A stretch of 44,565 bases of DNA from a bacterium (GTDB lineage: Bacteria > SM23-31): NCBI GenBank assembly GCA_028278455.1, contig JANQEH010000202.1, positions 1 through 44,565 on the forward strand, read 5' to 3'. The stretch's first letter is position 1, and the number at the start of each line of letters is the position of its first letter. The notes under the pieces are model-generated. The model did no database searches. It worked only from the letters and a program-made list of their open reading frames with translations, and was not told the DNA's origin. Made by a program: the position numbers and the translations under genes. Shown here piece by piece: positions 1 to 12,000 of the stretch.

Positions 1-3000
1 GTAACATTTCTACCAGATACAGTGGAATTCGATACTGTATATACAAATACCGATTCATTATTTAATATCTGGATCAGAAATGACGGAGATGATTCATTAT
101 TTGTTGACAGCATCACCGTTGTCGGTGATTCAATTTTCTATGCATATCCAATGGATACGGTAATGGCTATAGGCGATAGCGTTCAATTCTCGGTTGTTTT
201 TGAACCTGATTCCGATTCTACATATGTGGATACATTGAAATTCTTTACCAGTGATTCACTGAATTATCCTGCGAAACTCATCGTTAAGGGTACCGGATAT
301 GTTCCCTCACCTGATCTAATGCTGATTGATACTGTAGCATGGTTTAGAGGTGTTTTAATCGATTCAACGAGCGAAATGGCAATTGTCACTATCAAAAACT
401 TTGGTGATGATACCGCAAGTGTGACGGGAATTACCCCGACAGGGCCTTTCACTGTCGTTTCACCCACAATACCGCAATTTCTCGATCCTGACAGCTCTGT
501 TACTTTTATTGTCAGATTTACACCAACAACTCTGGGCGGACATTCAGGAACGCTATCGTTTAATACAAACGATGTTAATAATCCTACGTTAGTATTCTCT
601 ATATATGGGCACGGTGTAAAGGAACTTGGCGGAAACCTGGTTTTTACAGAGTTTTTTAAGGATGATTCTGCCGGAGTAGACGGGATGGGAAGTCCAAGGA
701 AGCTGACGATCAGCCCGGATGGTGCACATCTTTATGTTTCCGGAAATGTAGAGGATGGATTAGCTGTCTTCAGCAGGGACTCTGCCACCGGTAACCTTAC
801 TTTCGTCGAATCACATAAAGATGGGATTGGTGGAGTAGACGGTTTAAACGGTTGTTTCAGTGTGAGAGTAAGCCCGGATGGTAAATATGTTTATGCAGGC
901 GGTAAGGATGAGAATGCAATAGCTATTTTTACTCGAAATCCGGGAACAGGAGCTCTGACCTATATTACAATGGTTCAGGATGGTGTAGGTGGGGCGGATG
1001 GCCTACAAAGTATTTCCGATTTAGAGATTAGCCACGATGGCGCCTTCCTGTATGCGGCAGGAACTGATGAAAATGCAATTGGGGTGTTCATCAGGGACAG
1101 CCAGACAGGCTTATTGACATTTGTCGAGAAGGTTGTTGACGGAGTTGGGGGTGTGGATGGTCTTTTGGCTACAACAAATGTCGAGATAACTTTGGATGGA
1201 AAGCATCTGTACGCAACAGGATTTGACGACAATGCCGTAGCTGCATTCGAAAGGAATAGCTCTACAGGCAAACTGAAGTTTATCGAGGCGGAATTCGATG
1301 GTGTGGGCGGTGTCGACGGACTGCTGGGAGCACAGGGAATTACATTTGGACCAAGAGGCAGATTTGTCTATACATCTGGATACAGCGATAATGCAGTTTC
1401 AGTATTCAGCAGAGATACTACGACCGGAGCGCTGACTTTTGTCGAATTCAAACAGGATGGTGTCGGCGGTGTTGACGGGATTAACACAGCTACGACCATT
1501 ACAAAGAGTCCCGAAGGTAGTTTTATTTATGCTGTAGGTGCGGGAGATGACAAGATAGCTGTCTTCGAAAGGGATTACGACTCCGGAAGTCTGACATATC
1601 AAGGATATGTAGCAGATAATGTGAATGGTGTAGCCGGACTGGATAATCCTTACGGGATAGAGGTCAGTCCGGATGGAAGACATCTCTACGCTACGTCTAT
1701 TAATGATAATGGATTGATATCATTTATTATAGATTCGCTCCATTCAATGATCGTCTTGAATCCGATAACTTACAATTATGATACTGTGAATGTAAATTCT
1801 CAGGATTCTCTCGAGGTCTGGGTGATCAACCAGGGTACCGATTCTCTGAATGTTGACAGCGTTGGCTTGCCTTCAAGCCACATGATGGCTATACCAGATT
1901 CAGTATACGGTATTGATCCGGGGGATAGCGCGAAGATCGTGATACATTATCAGCCGCTTGTCCCGGAAATTGTAAATGACACCTTATGGTTTCACAATAA
2001 CGATCCGGGTGTTCCGGCGATGGGGCTTGCAGTTCAGGCTGTCGGCTATCAGCCGCTGGGTAAGATCATCTTTGAAGCGGATACGGTTCTGTTTGATACA
2101 GTTTTTACGATAAATGATTCTACTATCAATCTCTGGGTATATAATAACGGTGATACAACACTGATCATCGACAGCGTTGTCTATCCTATGGATTCGAGTT
2201 ACTATACGACATTCACAGATACTCTTATCCCGGTAGGCGACAGCCTGATGTACAGTGTGGTTTTCTCACCGGATTCAGGGGCTGTTTATGAAGATACTTT
2301 ATTCTTCTGGAGCAGTGATTCACTGAACAGGCCTGCAAAGCTCCTCGTGAAGGGGATCGGCGAGGTAGCTTATCCGATGATTGTGTTTGATACAGTCAGT
2401 TATAATTTCGATACAGTCAACGTCAATACCACGGATTCATTCACAGTTTGGATCCATAACAACGGTGATGATACTCTGAACGTTGATAGTATTGCGGCAC
2501 CAGTTAATTTCAATGTATCTCCTGATTCAATTATTGGCCTGGCCGTTGATGACAGCCAATCGGTTGTTATTTACTATTCACCTCTGGTTCCCGAACTGAT
2601 TACCGATTCGTTAGTCTTCTACAACAACGATCCGGGTTTGCCTGAAGCTGTATTCCATGTCAATGCAATAGGTTATGAGCCGTTGGGTAAAATCTTGTTC
2701 AATCCCGATACTGTTTTATTCGATACGGTACATACCATAGATCTTGATACAATCGATCTGGTTGTATATAATTCCGGTGATACGACGCTTATTATCGATA
2801 GTGTTTTATACCCGCTTGATTCTATATTTTACCTGACATTCACTGACACATTGATTGCCGTGGGAGATACTGTTCATTATTCGGTTATTTTTTCGCCTGA
2901 TTCTGCTCAGACTTATGAAGACACGCTGTTTTTCTGGAGCAGTGATTCACTGAACAGACCTGCGAAACTCCTCGTAAAGGGGATCGGCGAGGTAGCTTAT

Positions 3001-6000
3001 CCGATGATTGTTTTTGATACGGTTTTTCACGATTTTGACACTGTGAACGTCAATACTACTGATTCACTGGAAATCTGGGTATATAATTCAGGCGAGGATA
3101 CATTAAACGTTGACAGCATTTCTGTACCTGCAAATTTCAATACCGTTCCGGATTCAATTATAGGACTGGATCCGGGTGACAGTTCACAGGTGATGCTGTA
3201 TTTCACGCCACCTGTACCGTATATTGTATCAGATTCAATTGTTTTTCACAATAACGATCCTGGATTGAGCGAGGCAGTATATCTTATCGATGCTGTAGCA
3301 TATCAGCCGCTTGGAATGATTTCTTTCAGTCCGGTTAGTATTGATTTTGATACTGTTTTCGCATTTACTTCAGATACTTTCTTTATAAATGTAATAAATA
3401 TCGGTTCCGATACACTGAACATAGACAGTCTGGATGTTCCGGGTGCGTTATTCTCATCATTCCCGGCAGGAACGACGGGAGTGCAGGTTGGTGATACAGT
3501 TGAGTACGGAATAGTCTTCTCTCCAACAACAGATACAGTGATCACTGATTCGGTTTTCTTTATAAGTAGTGACTCATTTAATACTCCCGCCGGAGTATTT
3601 CTGCAGGCTGTCGGATATGTACCAAATGGTAGAATAGCGCTGAATCCGGTTACACTTAATTTTGATAGTGTTGATGAAAGCACCACAGATTCACTTGAGA
3701 TATGGGTTGTAAACGTTGGAGATGACACACTAAATGTGGATAGTGTTGTGGTGCCGACTGTTTTGACAGTTTCACCTGACAGCGTTTATGGAATTCAGGT
3801 TGGTGACAGTGCTCAGTTTATGGTATATTTCACACCGCCTGATACAGGTTTTTATCAGGATTCCGTTGTTTTTTATAACAGCGATCCGGCTTTACCTGTT
3901 GAGACTGCAGCATTCCAGGGTTACGGCCGCGGAGTTCCTTCCATACTGCTTGTGCCGGCAAACCATATTTTTGATACGACCTCAGTTTACTACAAGGATT
4001 CTCTAAGTCTATCTATTAAGAATACCGGAGAGAATACGCTGGTGATCAATAGTGTCACGGTGCCGGCAGATATATTCATGATCAATACTACAACGATCCC
4101 GAGTATATTACCGGGCGACAGCTTCAATGTTACAGTGGTTTTCAGTCCACCGGATTCAGGATCATTTTCGGACTCTCTGACCTTCTCGAGTAATGATACA
4201 GCTAGTCCTTCTGTTACATTCAATGTATCGGGATATGGTATTGCCCCAATTGTGAATGCAATTCCTGATACAATCGTATTTGACTCAACAAAAGTATTCG
4301 AAACTGATACTGTTACATTCTGGATTAGGAATGACGGGCAGGGATTACTCGATATTATTGACTCAGTATTAACACCGCCGGAAATAGTGATCCTGCCGGG
4401 TGATACTGCCGGAATACAACCCGGTGACAGTGCAATGTTCCTGGCCCTGTTCTCACCATCATCAGTGGACGATTTTGTAGATTCAGTTTTGTTTCCGACG
4501 AATGAGGGTGACAGTTCTGCATTTGTTCTGCAGGTACGCGGATTCGGCAGTTCTCCTCCCGGGCCTGAATTGTGGCTGAACAAGGCGGCTATCAATTTCG
4601 ATACTGTACTTGTTGGGGGTTCAGCAACCAAACACATACAGGCGAAAAATGTGGGAACAGGGAACCTATTCGTAAGTAGTATTGGCAGGCCAATCGAGAT
4701 AACTCTGAATAAAACCAATTTCGCAATGGACTCAGCAGGATCCGGTTCAGACAGTACAAGTGTTGCCGTAACATTCTCGCCAGATACAATTGGCTTTTTT
4801 GCAGATTCTATATATTTCAATAGTAATGACAGCACAAGCCCATCAGTGCCTGTAGGAATATTTGCATATGCAATTGCTGAACCGATAATCAATGTAATTT
4901 CTTCAATTGTGTTCGATTCAACTGCAATTAGTTTTCAAGCAGATAAATATATATCAGTCAGAAATGACGGAAGTGCAGATCTGCATATATCAAATCTGAC
5001 TTCCTCAAATCCGCAGGTTACATTTCCTTTATTTACCGATACTGTTACAGTAGCTGCAAATGACAGTGTTGATATATTAGCGAGATATATACCTGATACA
5101 GAAGGCAATTTCACCGGAACTATTACTATTACGAGTAACGATCCGAATAATCCATCAAAAATAATAGATTTTGATATAACTGGCCTTGCACAGCCATTTC
5201 CGGAAATAATATTATCTCAGATTACTTCTTCAACGATTGACTTTGATTCGGTAACTTTGGGTTCGAACCGGGTAATAAGTTTTGTCATCAGTAATAACGG
5301 AGATACGGATCTGGATATTACGGATATCACATCACCTTCGGGATATACAGTAACTCCTGCATCACATACAGGATTGGTACCAGGAGATAGTATTTTTATC
5401 GAAATTGAGTTCAGCCCGACAGATATTCTGGATTATTCGACATCAATTACTATAACAAGTAATGATCCGGTCAATGGTTCAGAAACTGTAGACCTGGTAG
5501 GATATGGAATTGGACCGCTTATATTGGTTACTCCGGTTACACTTGACTTTGATACAGTCAATGCAACTACAACAGATTCTATGCCTGTATTTGTCGTCAA
5601 TGACGGTAACAGAAATCTGGATGTAACCTCAGTTACAGCCGCAGGTGAATTCAGTATAAAGCCGGCAACAGCAACAAACATCTTACCGGGTGACTCAGCT
5701 GAATTTACAGTGTATTTCTCACCTGCTTCTGCTGGAATTTACGGTGACAGTCTATATTTTAACAGCAATGACTCCCTTAACCTGTCAGCATCAGTTTGGG
5801 CAGAAGGTATAGCTGCTCAACCTAAAGCAGAGATTATTGTAACACCTGTGAATCTTGTTTTCGATACCCTGATAATAGGTCATGTTGACAGTCAGAATGT
5901 CGTGCTTAAAAATACAGGGCTGGGTTCATTCGATATATCTTCAATTACCGTACCTGAACCGTTCGAGGTTTCGCCGTCAGGCTCGCACGTTGTTGACGGT

Positions 6001-9000
6001 GGAGACAGCCTCGTTGTAATTGTGAGATTTATGCCTGTAAATCCAGGACAGTTCCAGGGACAGCTTGTCTATAACAGTGATGATCCGGATACAGGAAATG
6101 TGAGCATAAATGTTATTGGTAATGCCATACCAGTACCAAAACCGGAAATTACATTCGATCCAATCCAACTTGATTTCGGCAGCGTTCACGTTGGTGATTC
6201 ACTGATGATGAGTGCAAATATCAGGAATGACGGTAACATGCCTCTGACTATCTACAGCATTGACGATGGTGATGAGTTTATTTCGTCGATCCCCGACTCA
6301 ATACAGATAGAACCCGGTACAATCGCCAGTTTTGATGTTATGTTTAAACCAATATACGCTGCATTCAGAATAGATACCGTGAATTTTATTAATAATGATA
6401 TTGACAATACTGATGCCGGACTAATCGTAAAAGGTCTGGGTATGGTTGTCGATGTAACGCCTCCGTCGATAAGAGAATTTCCATCAATAGTCGGAATAGA
6501 TACTAGTGAGGCCAAGATAAAATTCAAGGCTGATGAAGCATCAGTTGCTGAGTTGAGTTATGCATTGGCAGACAGCTTTCAAAACCCTGGAATTAGAATA
6601 ACAGTCTGGGATTCAACTCTCGTTTCCGAACATCAGTTTGATATTTCCGGCCTTATACCTAATACAGTATACAGTTACCAGATAGCTATTTATGACAGCC
6701 TGGGGAACGGGCCTACACTTACTCAGGTTTACCAATTCCAGACTCTTGCAGCTCCTGATTTAAAGGCGCCTGTAATAATTGAGGGTCCTTATTATAATGT
6801 ACTCGATACCAGTGAAGTGCGAATTTCCTGGCTGACAGATGAAGCGGCGAACAGTGTAGTAAGATACAGCCACGGTGACTCATTTACTTCAGTTTATATT
6901 GAGCATTCAGACCAGATTCCGGTTGCGTGGCATGATATCCTTATATCCGGTCTGAGTCCCAATACAGAATATACATTTATTGTTCAGTCAACAGATGAAA
7001 AAAGTAACGGCCCGGTTTCGAGCTGGCCGATCACTTTCAGAACACTGGCGAGACCGGATTTTGATCCTCCTGAATTCGTGCTTCTGCCTCAGGTGATAGG
7101 TGTAGATACGAACAAAGCATTTATAGTATTTGAGACCAATGAACTTTCAGATACGGAAGTCTACTATAATGTTGATTCATTGTATGACAAAAATATCTTC
7201 CTGTTCTATGAAGATACTGTACTTGTAGACTATCACAATATCACACTTTCAAATCTGACACCGAATACGAGGTACAGATTCCATGTGGAGACTTATGACG
7301 GGAAGAACAACGGCCCTGCAAGAAGCGGAGTTGTCGATTTCAAGACACCAGACAGGCCGGATACGTTCCCGCCGAAGTTTATCGGCTTCCCGACTACTAT
7401 TGATAAAGATACAAGTTATGTCAAGCTGCAGTGGTTTACTGACGAGATATCAACGAGTATTGTAGAATACGGGATCTTCGGTGATTATGATTCGACAAAA
7501 GTCAGGTTTGAGAACAGTAATCTTGTTCAGGATCACATAGTAACTATCACAGGTCTTTTGACAGATACGAAGTATGAATACAGGATCAGCAGCGCCGACC
7601 AGAACGGTAACGAAGCGCAGCATCCGAATCTATTTACTTTCCAGACAACAGAAACTGTTGACACAATTCCGCCGCAATTCCGCAGATTCCCATACGTATT
7701 TGCAAGGGATACCAACAAGGTGACTATTAACTGGGAAACGAATGAACCGTCTACTAGTATCCTTGAGATCGCTGTAGACTCTTTGTTTGACAGCGTGAAA
7801 ACCCGGACTGTAGTCACGGAACTTGCTCTAAATAAGGATCACAGTGTTACTGCTTATGGATTGATGCCGGATACGAGATATTTATACAGGACAGGCTCTG
7901 TGGATGGAAAAAACAACGGCCCGACATATTCAGGAATTCATGAATTCACAACACTTGAAAAACCTGATCTGCTTCCGCCTGTTATTCTCGGATTCCCGGA
8001 TGTGAAGGTATACGATACTACATCAGTAAAGATCACATGGGAGACTAACGAACCTTCCAACAGTAAAATACTATATTATCCTAAAAGTGATTCTACGAAT
8101 ACAAATACCTTCGAAGACCAGAATCTGGTTGTGATTCATGATATCCTGCTCGGAGGGCTGATACCTGATACTGAATATATGTTTGCTGTTTATTCTACAG
8201 ATGAAAAGAATAACGGTCCGGCATTTAAAGGGTATTTTGAATTCGCAACCCCTGCAAGACCGGACCTGACACCACCATCTTTTAAGGAATTTCCGAATAT
8301 CATAAATATTGATACATCTTCATTTACAATAGGCTGGGAAACAGATGAAGAAGCCAGCTCCTGGCTTGAATACGTCAATCTAACAGATTCAACCCGGAAC
8401 GATACGACACTTGTTGACGATCAAACACTTGTAACAGTTCATGAACTTACTGCTGAAGGATTGACATCCGAAACTGAGTACTCTGTGCGTGTCTATTCCT
8501 ACGATGGTAAGGGTAACGGACCGACTTACAGCGGCTGGTTTAATATCAGGACAAAGTCTATCCCGGATCTAGCACCTCCGAAATTGCAGGGTTTTGTCAG
8601 TATTATCGATATCGATACAAGCAGTGCAAACGTCAAGGTGTCAACAAATGAAGAATCTTTCATAGAGATCGAATTCGGGCTTACGAGTGAATGGCCGGAT
8701 AATAAAATTCCTTTGACACCGCCTTTAAGTTCGATTGAACATTTCGTAACACTTACTAACTTGCTACCGGATACAGCATATACTCTAAGGATGAGATTCA
8801 CTGACAGGTCAAACAATGTTTCGCTATATACAGGAGATTATCTCTTTAATACACTTTCTATTCCTGATTCATTACCGCCGGTACTGGTTGGTCTAATAAA
8901 TGTTACTAAGATTGATACCAGTCAGGCGACTATTCAGTGGAATACGAATGAAAGAGCTACAAGTATAATCGAGATAGCGCCAACATTAACATGGCCTGAC

Positions 9001-12000
9001 AGCGGATTTAAAATTACAGACCAGAATCTAGTCGAATTCCATGATATAATCGTTAAGGATCTGAGCCCGAATACTGACTATAAACTCAAAGTAGGATTCA
9101 TGGATGATAAGGGTAACGGCCCGGCATACAGCGGCGAGATCACCTTCAAGACTCTTGCAGCCCCGGATCTCGTTCCGCCTGTCATACTCGGAATACCGTC
9201 AGAGAGAGATATCGATACATCATCTGTAAAGATTATCTGGGGTACGAATGAACCTGCGAACAGTACCGTAACTTTCAGGGAAAAAGATGATTCAACAACT
9301 GTATTTACTTTCCTTGATGGTGAACTTGTAACAGAGCACAGTGTTTATATTGACGGCCTGATACCAGGTACAGTATATCAATATACTGTTAGCTCGGTCG
9401 ATGCGAATAATAACGGACCGACCAGCATGGGATGGCAGGAATTCGGTACTCCTGAAGCGCCGGATCTATCACCACCGACAGTTAATTTCGGACCGATCAT
9501 CCTCGGTATCACACATGAATCTGCGCTGATCAAATTCAAGACAGATGAGAATTCATTCTCTTTGATATCCTATGGTACTGATACTACTTTCGGTTCTACT
9601 AAATTCAGCCTGGAATCCAACACTACGCATAATATAAACCTTACGAATCTCATCGATTCAACGACGTATTATTTCCAGGTTGAGGGTGTTGATAGTAAGG
9701 GTAACCAGTTCATATTCCCGCCGCAGGGTGAGGCAAGGATTAGCTTTATGACTATGCCGGAACCCATTGTGCAGGATACCGCAAAACCTGTGATTGTAGC
9801 AGGACCTGTAGAGCTTGATATCAACTCAGACAGGTTCACGGTTCTATGGAAGACAAATGTATTCACAAACTCTGTTGTAGAATACTGGCTTGATACATCT
9901 CTGGTATCTGTTATTTCTATGGATAATACTGTGCCGGTACTTGAACACAGGATTCAGCTTACAGGACTTGAGGCGGATACAACTTATTACTATAAGCTGA
10001 GATCAAGGGGCGCGAATAATCAGGAAATGATCAGTGAGACATTCTTTGTAAATACAGCTGCCGCACCGGATACATTCCCTCCGGTAATTACGGGCGGTCC
10101 GTTCGTACCATTCCTCGAGGACAGGAAAATTACGGTAGAATGGAGCACAGATAAGAATACATCGAGTATTGTGGAATTCGGCTTCGACACTCTTGATATG
10201 AGTTTCAGAGAAAAAGCTGATGAGATCATAGGAGTGAATTTCCATCAAATAAAACTCAATAACCTTGAACCTGATACCGTCTATTATTATAAGGTTTCTT
10301 CAATAGCGTATAACGGCAGGTTTGTTGCCAGTAAGATCGATTCATTCAAGACACTTGCAGCACCGGATACACTGCCTCCCAAGATCATTGGCGGACCGGA
10401 TCCGACATCAATTGAGGATCAGTCTGTTACAATTGAATGGGATACCGACGAATTATCCACAAGTAAGATCGAATATGGTCTGCGCGTGGCAGTTGGAATA
10501 CCGGTCTATACAAATACTATTTGGGTAGACGCTGATGCTGCAGGTGTATTCCATCACAAGGCAGTTCTAACAGGACTGATACCAGGAATGGAATACAACT
10601 ACAGGGTATCCTCAACTGATCTTAGTCCACAGGTGAACGAGATAATAGGAAGAAATAAAAGATTTGCCACGATAGCAGTTAAAGATACGATCGCCCCGGT
10701 CCTGACAGCCGGCCCAATGGTTGACAGAACTGATAAGGTGGGAATATTCGAGTGGGAAACTGATGAAGCATCCGACAGTTTTGTTTATATTAAGGTCTCT
10801 AACGATCCGGCCGCGAAATTCAGGAAGATCGGTGATGACCGAAAGGTTACTAAACATATTGTAACTGTAACCAACCTCGAAAAGGGTACTGAGTATGATT
10901 TCGAGATCGCATCGCGTGACCTTGCAGGAAACCTGATGACATGGCCGACAAACGCTGTCAACAACAGCATTGCCAAAACACTTGCGCTTAGAAAAGCCAC
11001 TCAGATCCCGGGTGGTGCAGGATCGTTCTTTACCAACCAGAATCCGGATACTCAGGAGCCGGTCATAATTGAAGGTCCGACTGTTACTTCCAAGACGACT
11101 GAAACTATCACTATTGAATGGAAAACAGACGAAAGGGGAGACTCATTCGTAGAATTCGGTCTTAATACGAATTACGGTACATCCAAGGGTGATGCAACAT
11201 ATGTAACTGAACACAAAGTTACTCTTACAAACTTGTCAGCTGCTTCTACATATAACTTCCTTGTAAAGTCAACTGATGCAAGCGGCAACGGGCCTGTTCA
11301 GAGTTCTAATTCTGTTGTCTCAACGGAATCTGAGGCTGACCAGACACCTCCGAAGATAAAAGACGGCCCGGAAGCCCAGTCAATCACAGATGACCAGGCA
11401 ACAATAATCTGGGAAACCGACGAACTCGCTGATACTTATGTCGATTTCGGCACAACTGAAAATCTCGGAACTGTAAGGATCTCAACAGAAGATGTTTCAG
11501 TACATAAAATGGTACTTACAAACCTGAAGGCTTCAACAACTTACTACTATAAGGTTCAATCTTCAGACATCGAGGATAACGGTCCGACAGCAAGCTCGAT
11601 AATGAGTTTTACGACTGCTGGTGCGCCGGATGTTACACCTCCTGTAATCACGAATGTAGCTGTAGCCGCATTGACAGATAAAACGGCCACAATTACTTAC
11701 GACACTGATGAACTTGGTGATTCTTTCGTGAACTATGGACTGGATAGTAATTACGGAAGTGTTGTTGGAAGCAGCACGGATGTTACCGACCATTCGATAA
11801 CACTGACAAACCTCGATCCCAATACAGAATATAATTATACAGTCGGATCGATCGACAAGAGTGATAACGAGACGATATACAGCACTAATCTGACATTTAT
11901 TACTGAGGCAGCCCCGGATACTATTGCCCCTGATGCCCCGTTAAGCCTGACAGGTGTCGAAGGTAATTCTCAGGCGCTTATATGGTGGAACAGGAATACT

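Noticed and set aside
637..1737. Periodic repeats considered as a CRISPR-like array
   Set aside because: The period is about 157 bp, the repeats are coding and diverged, and they match propeller blades.
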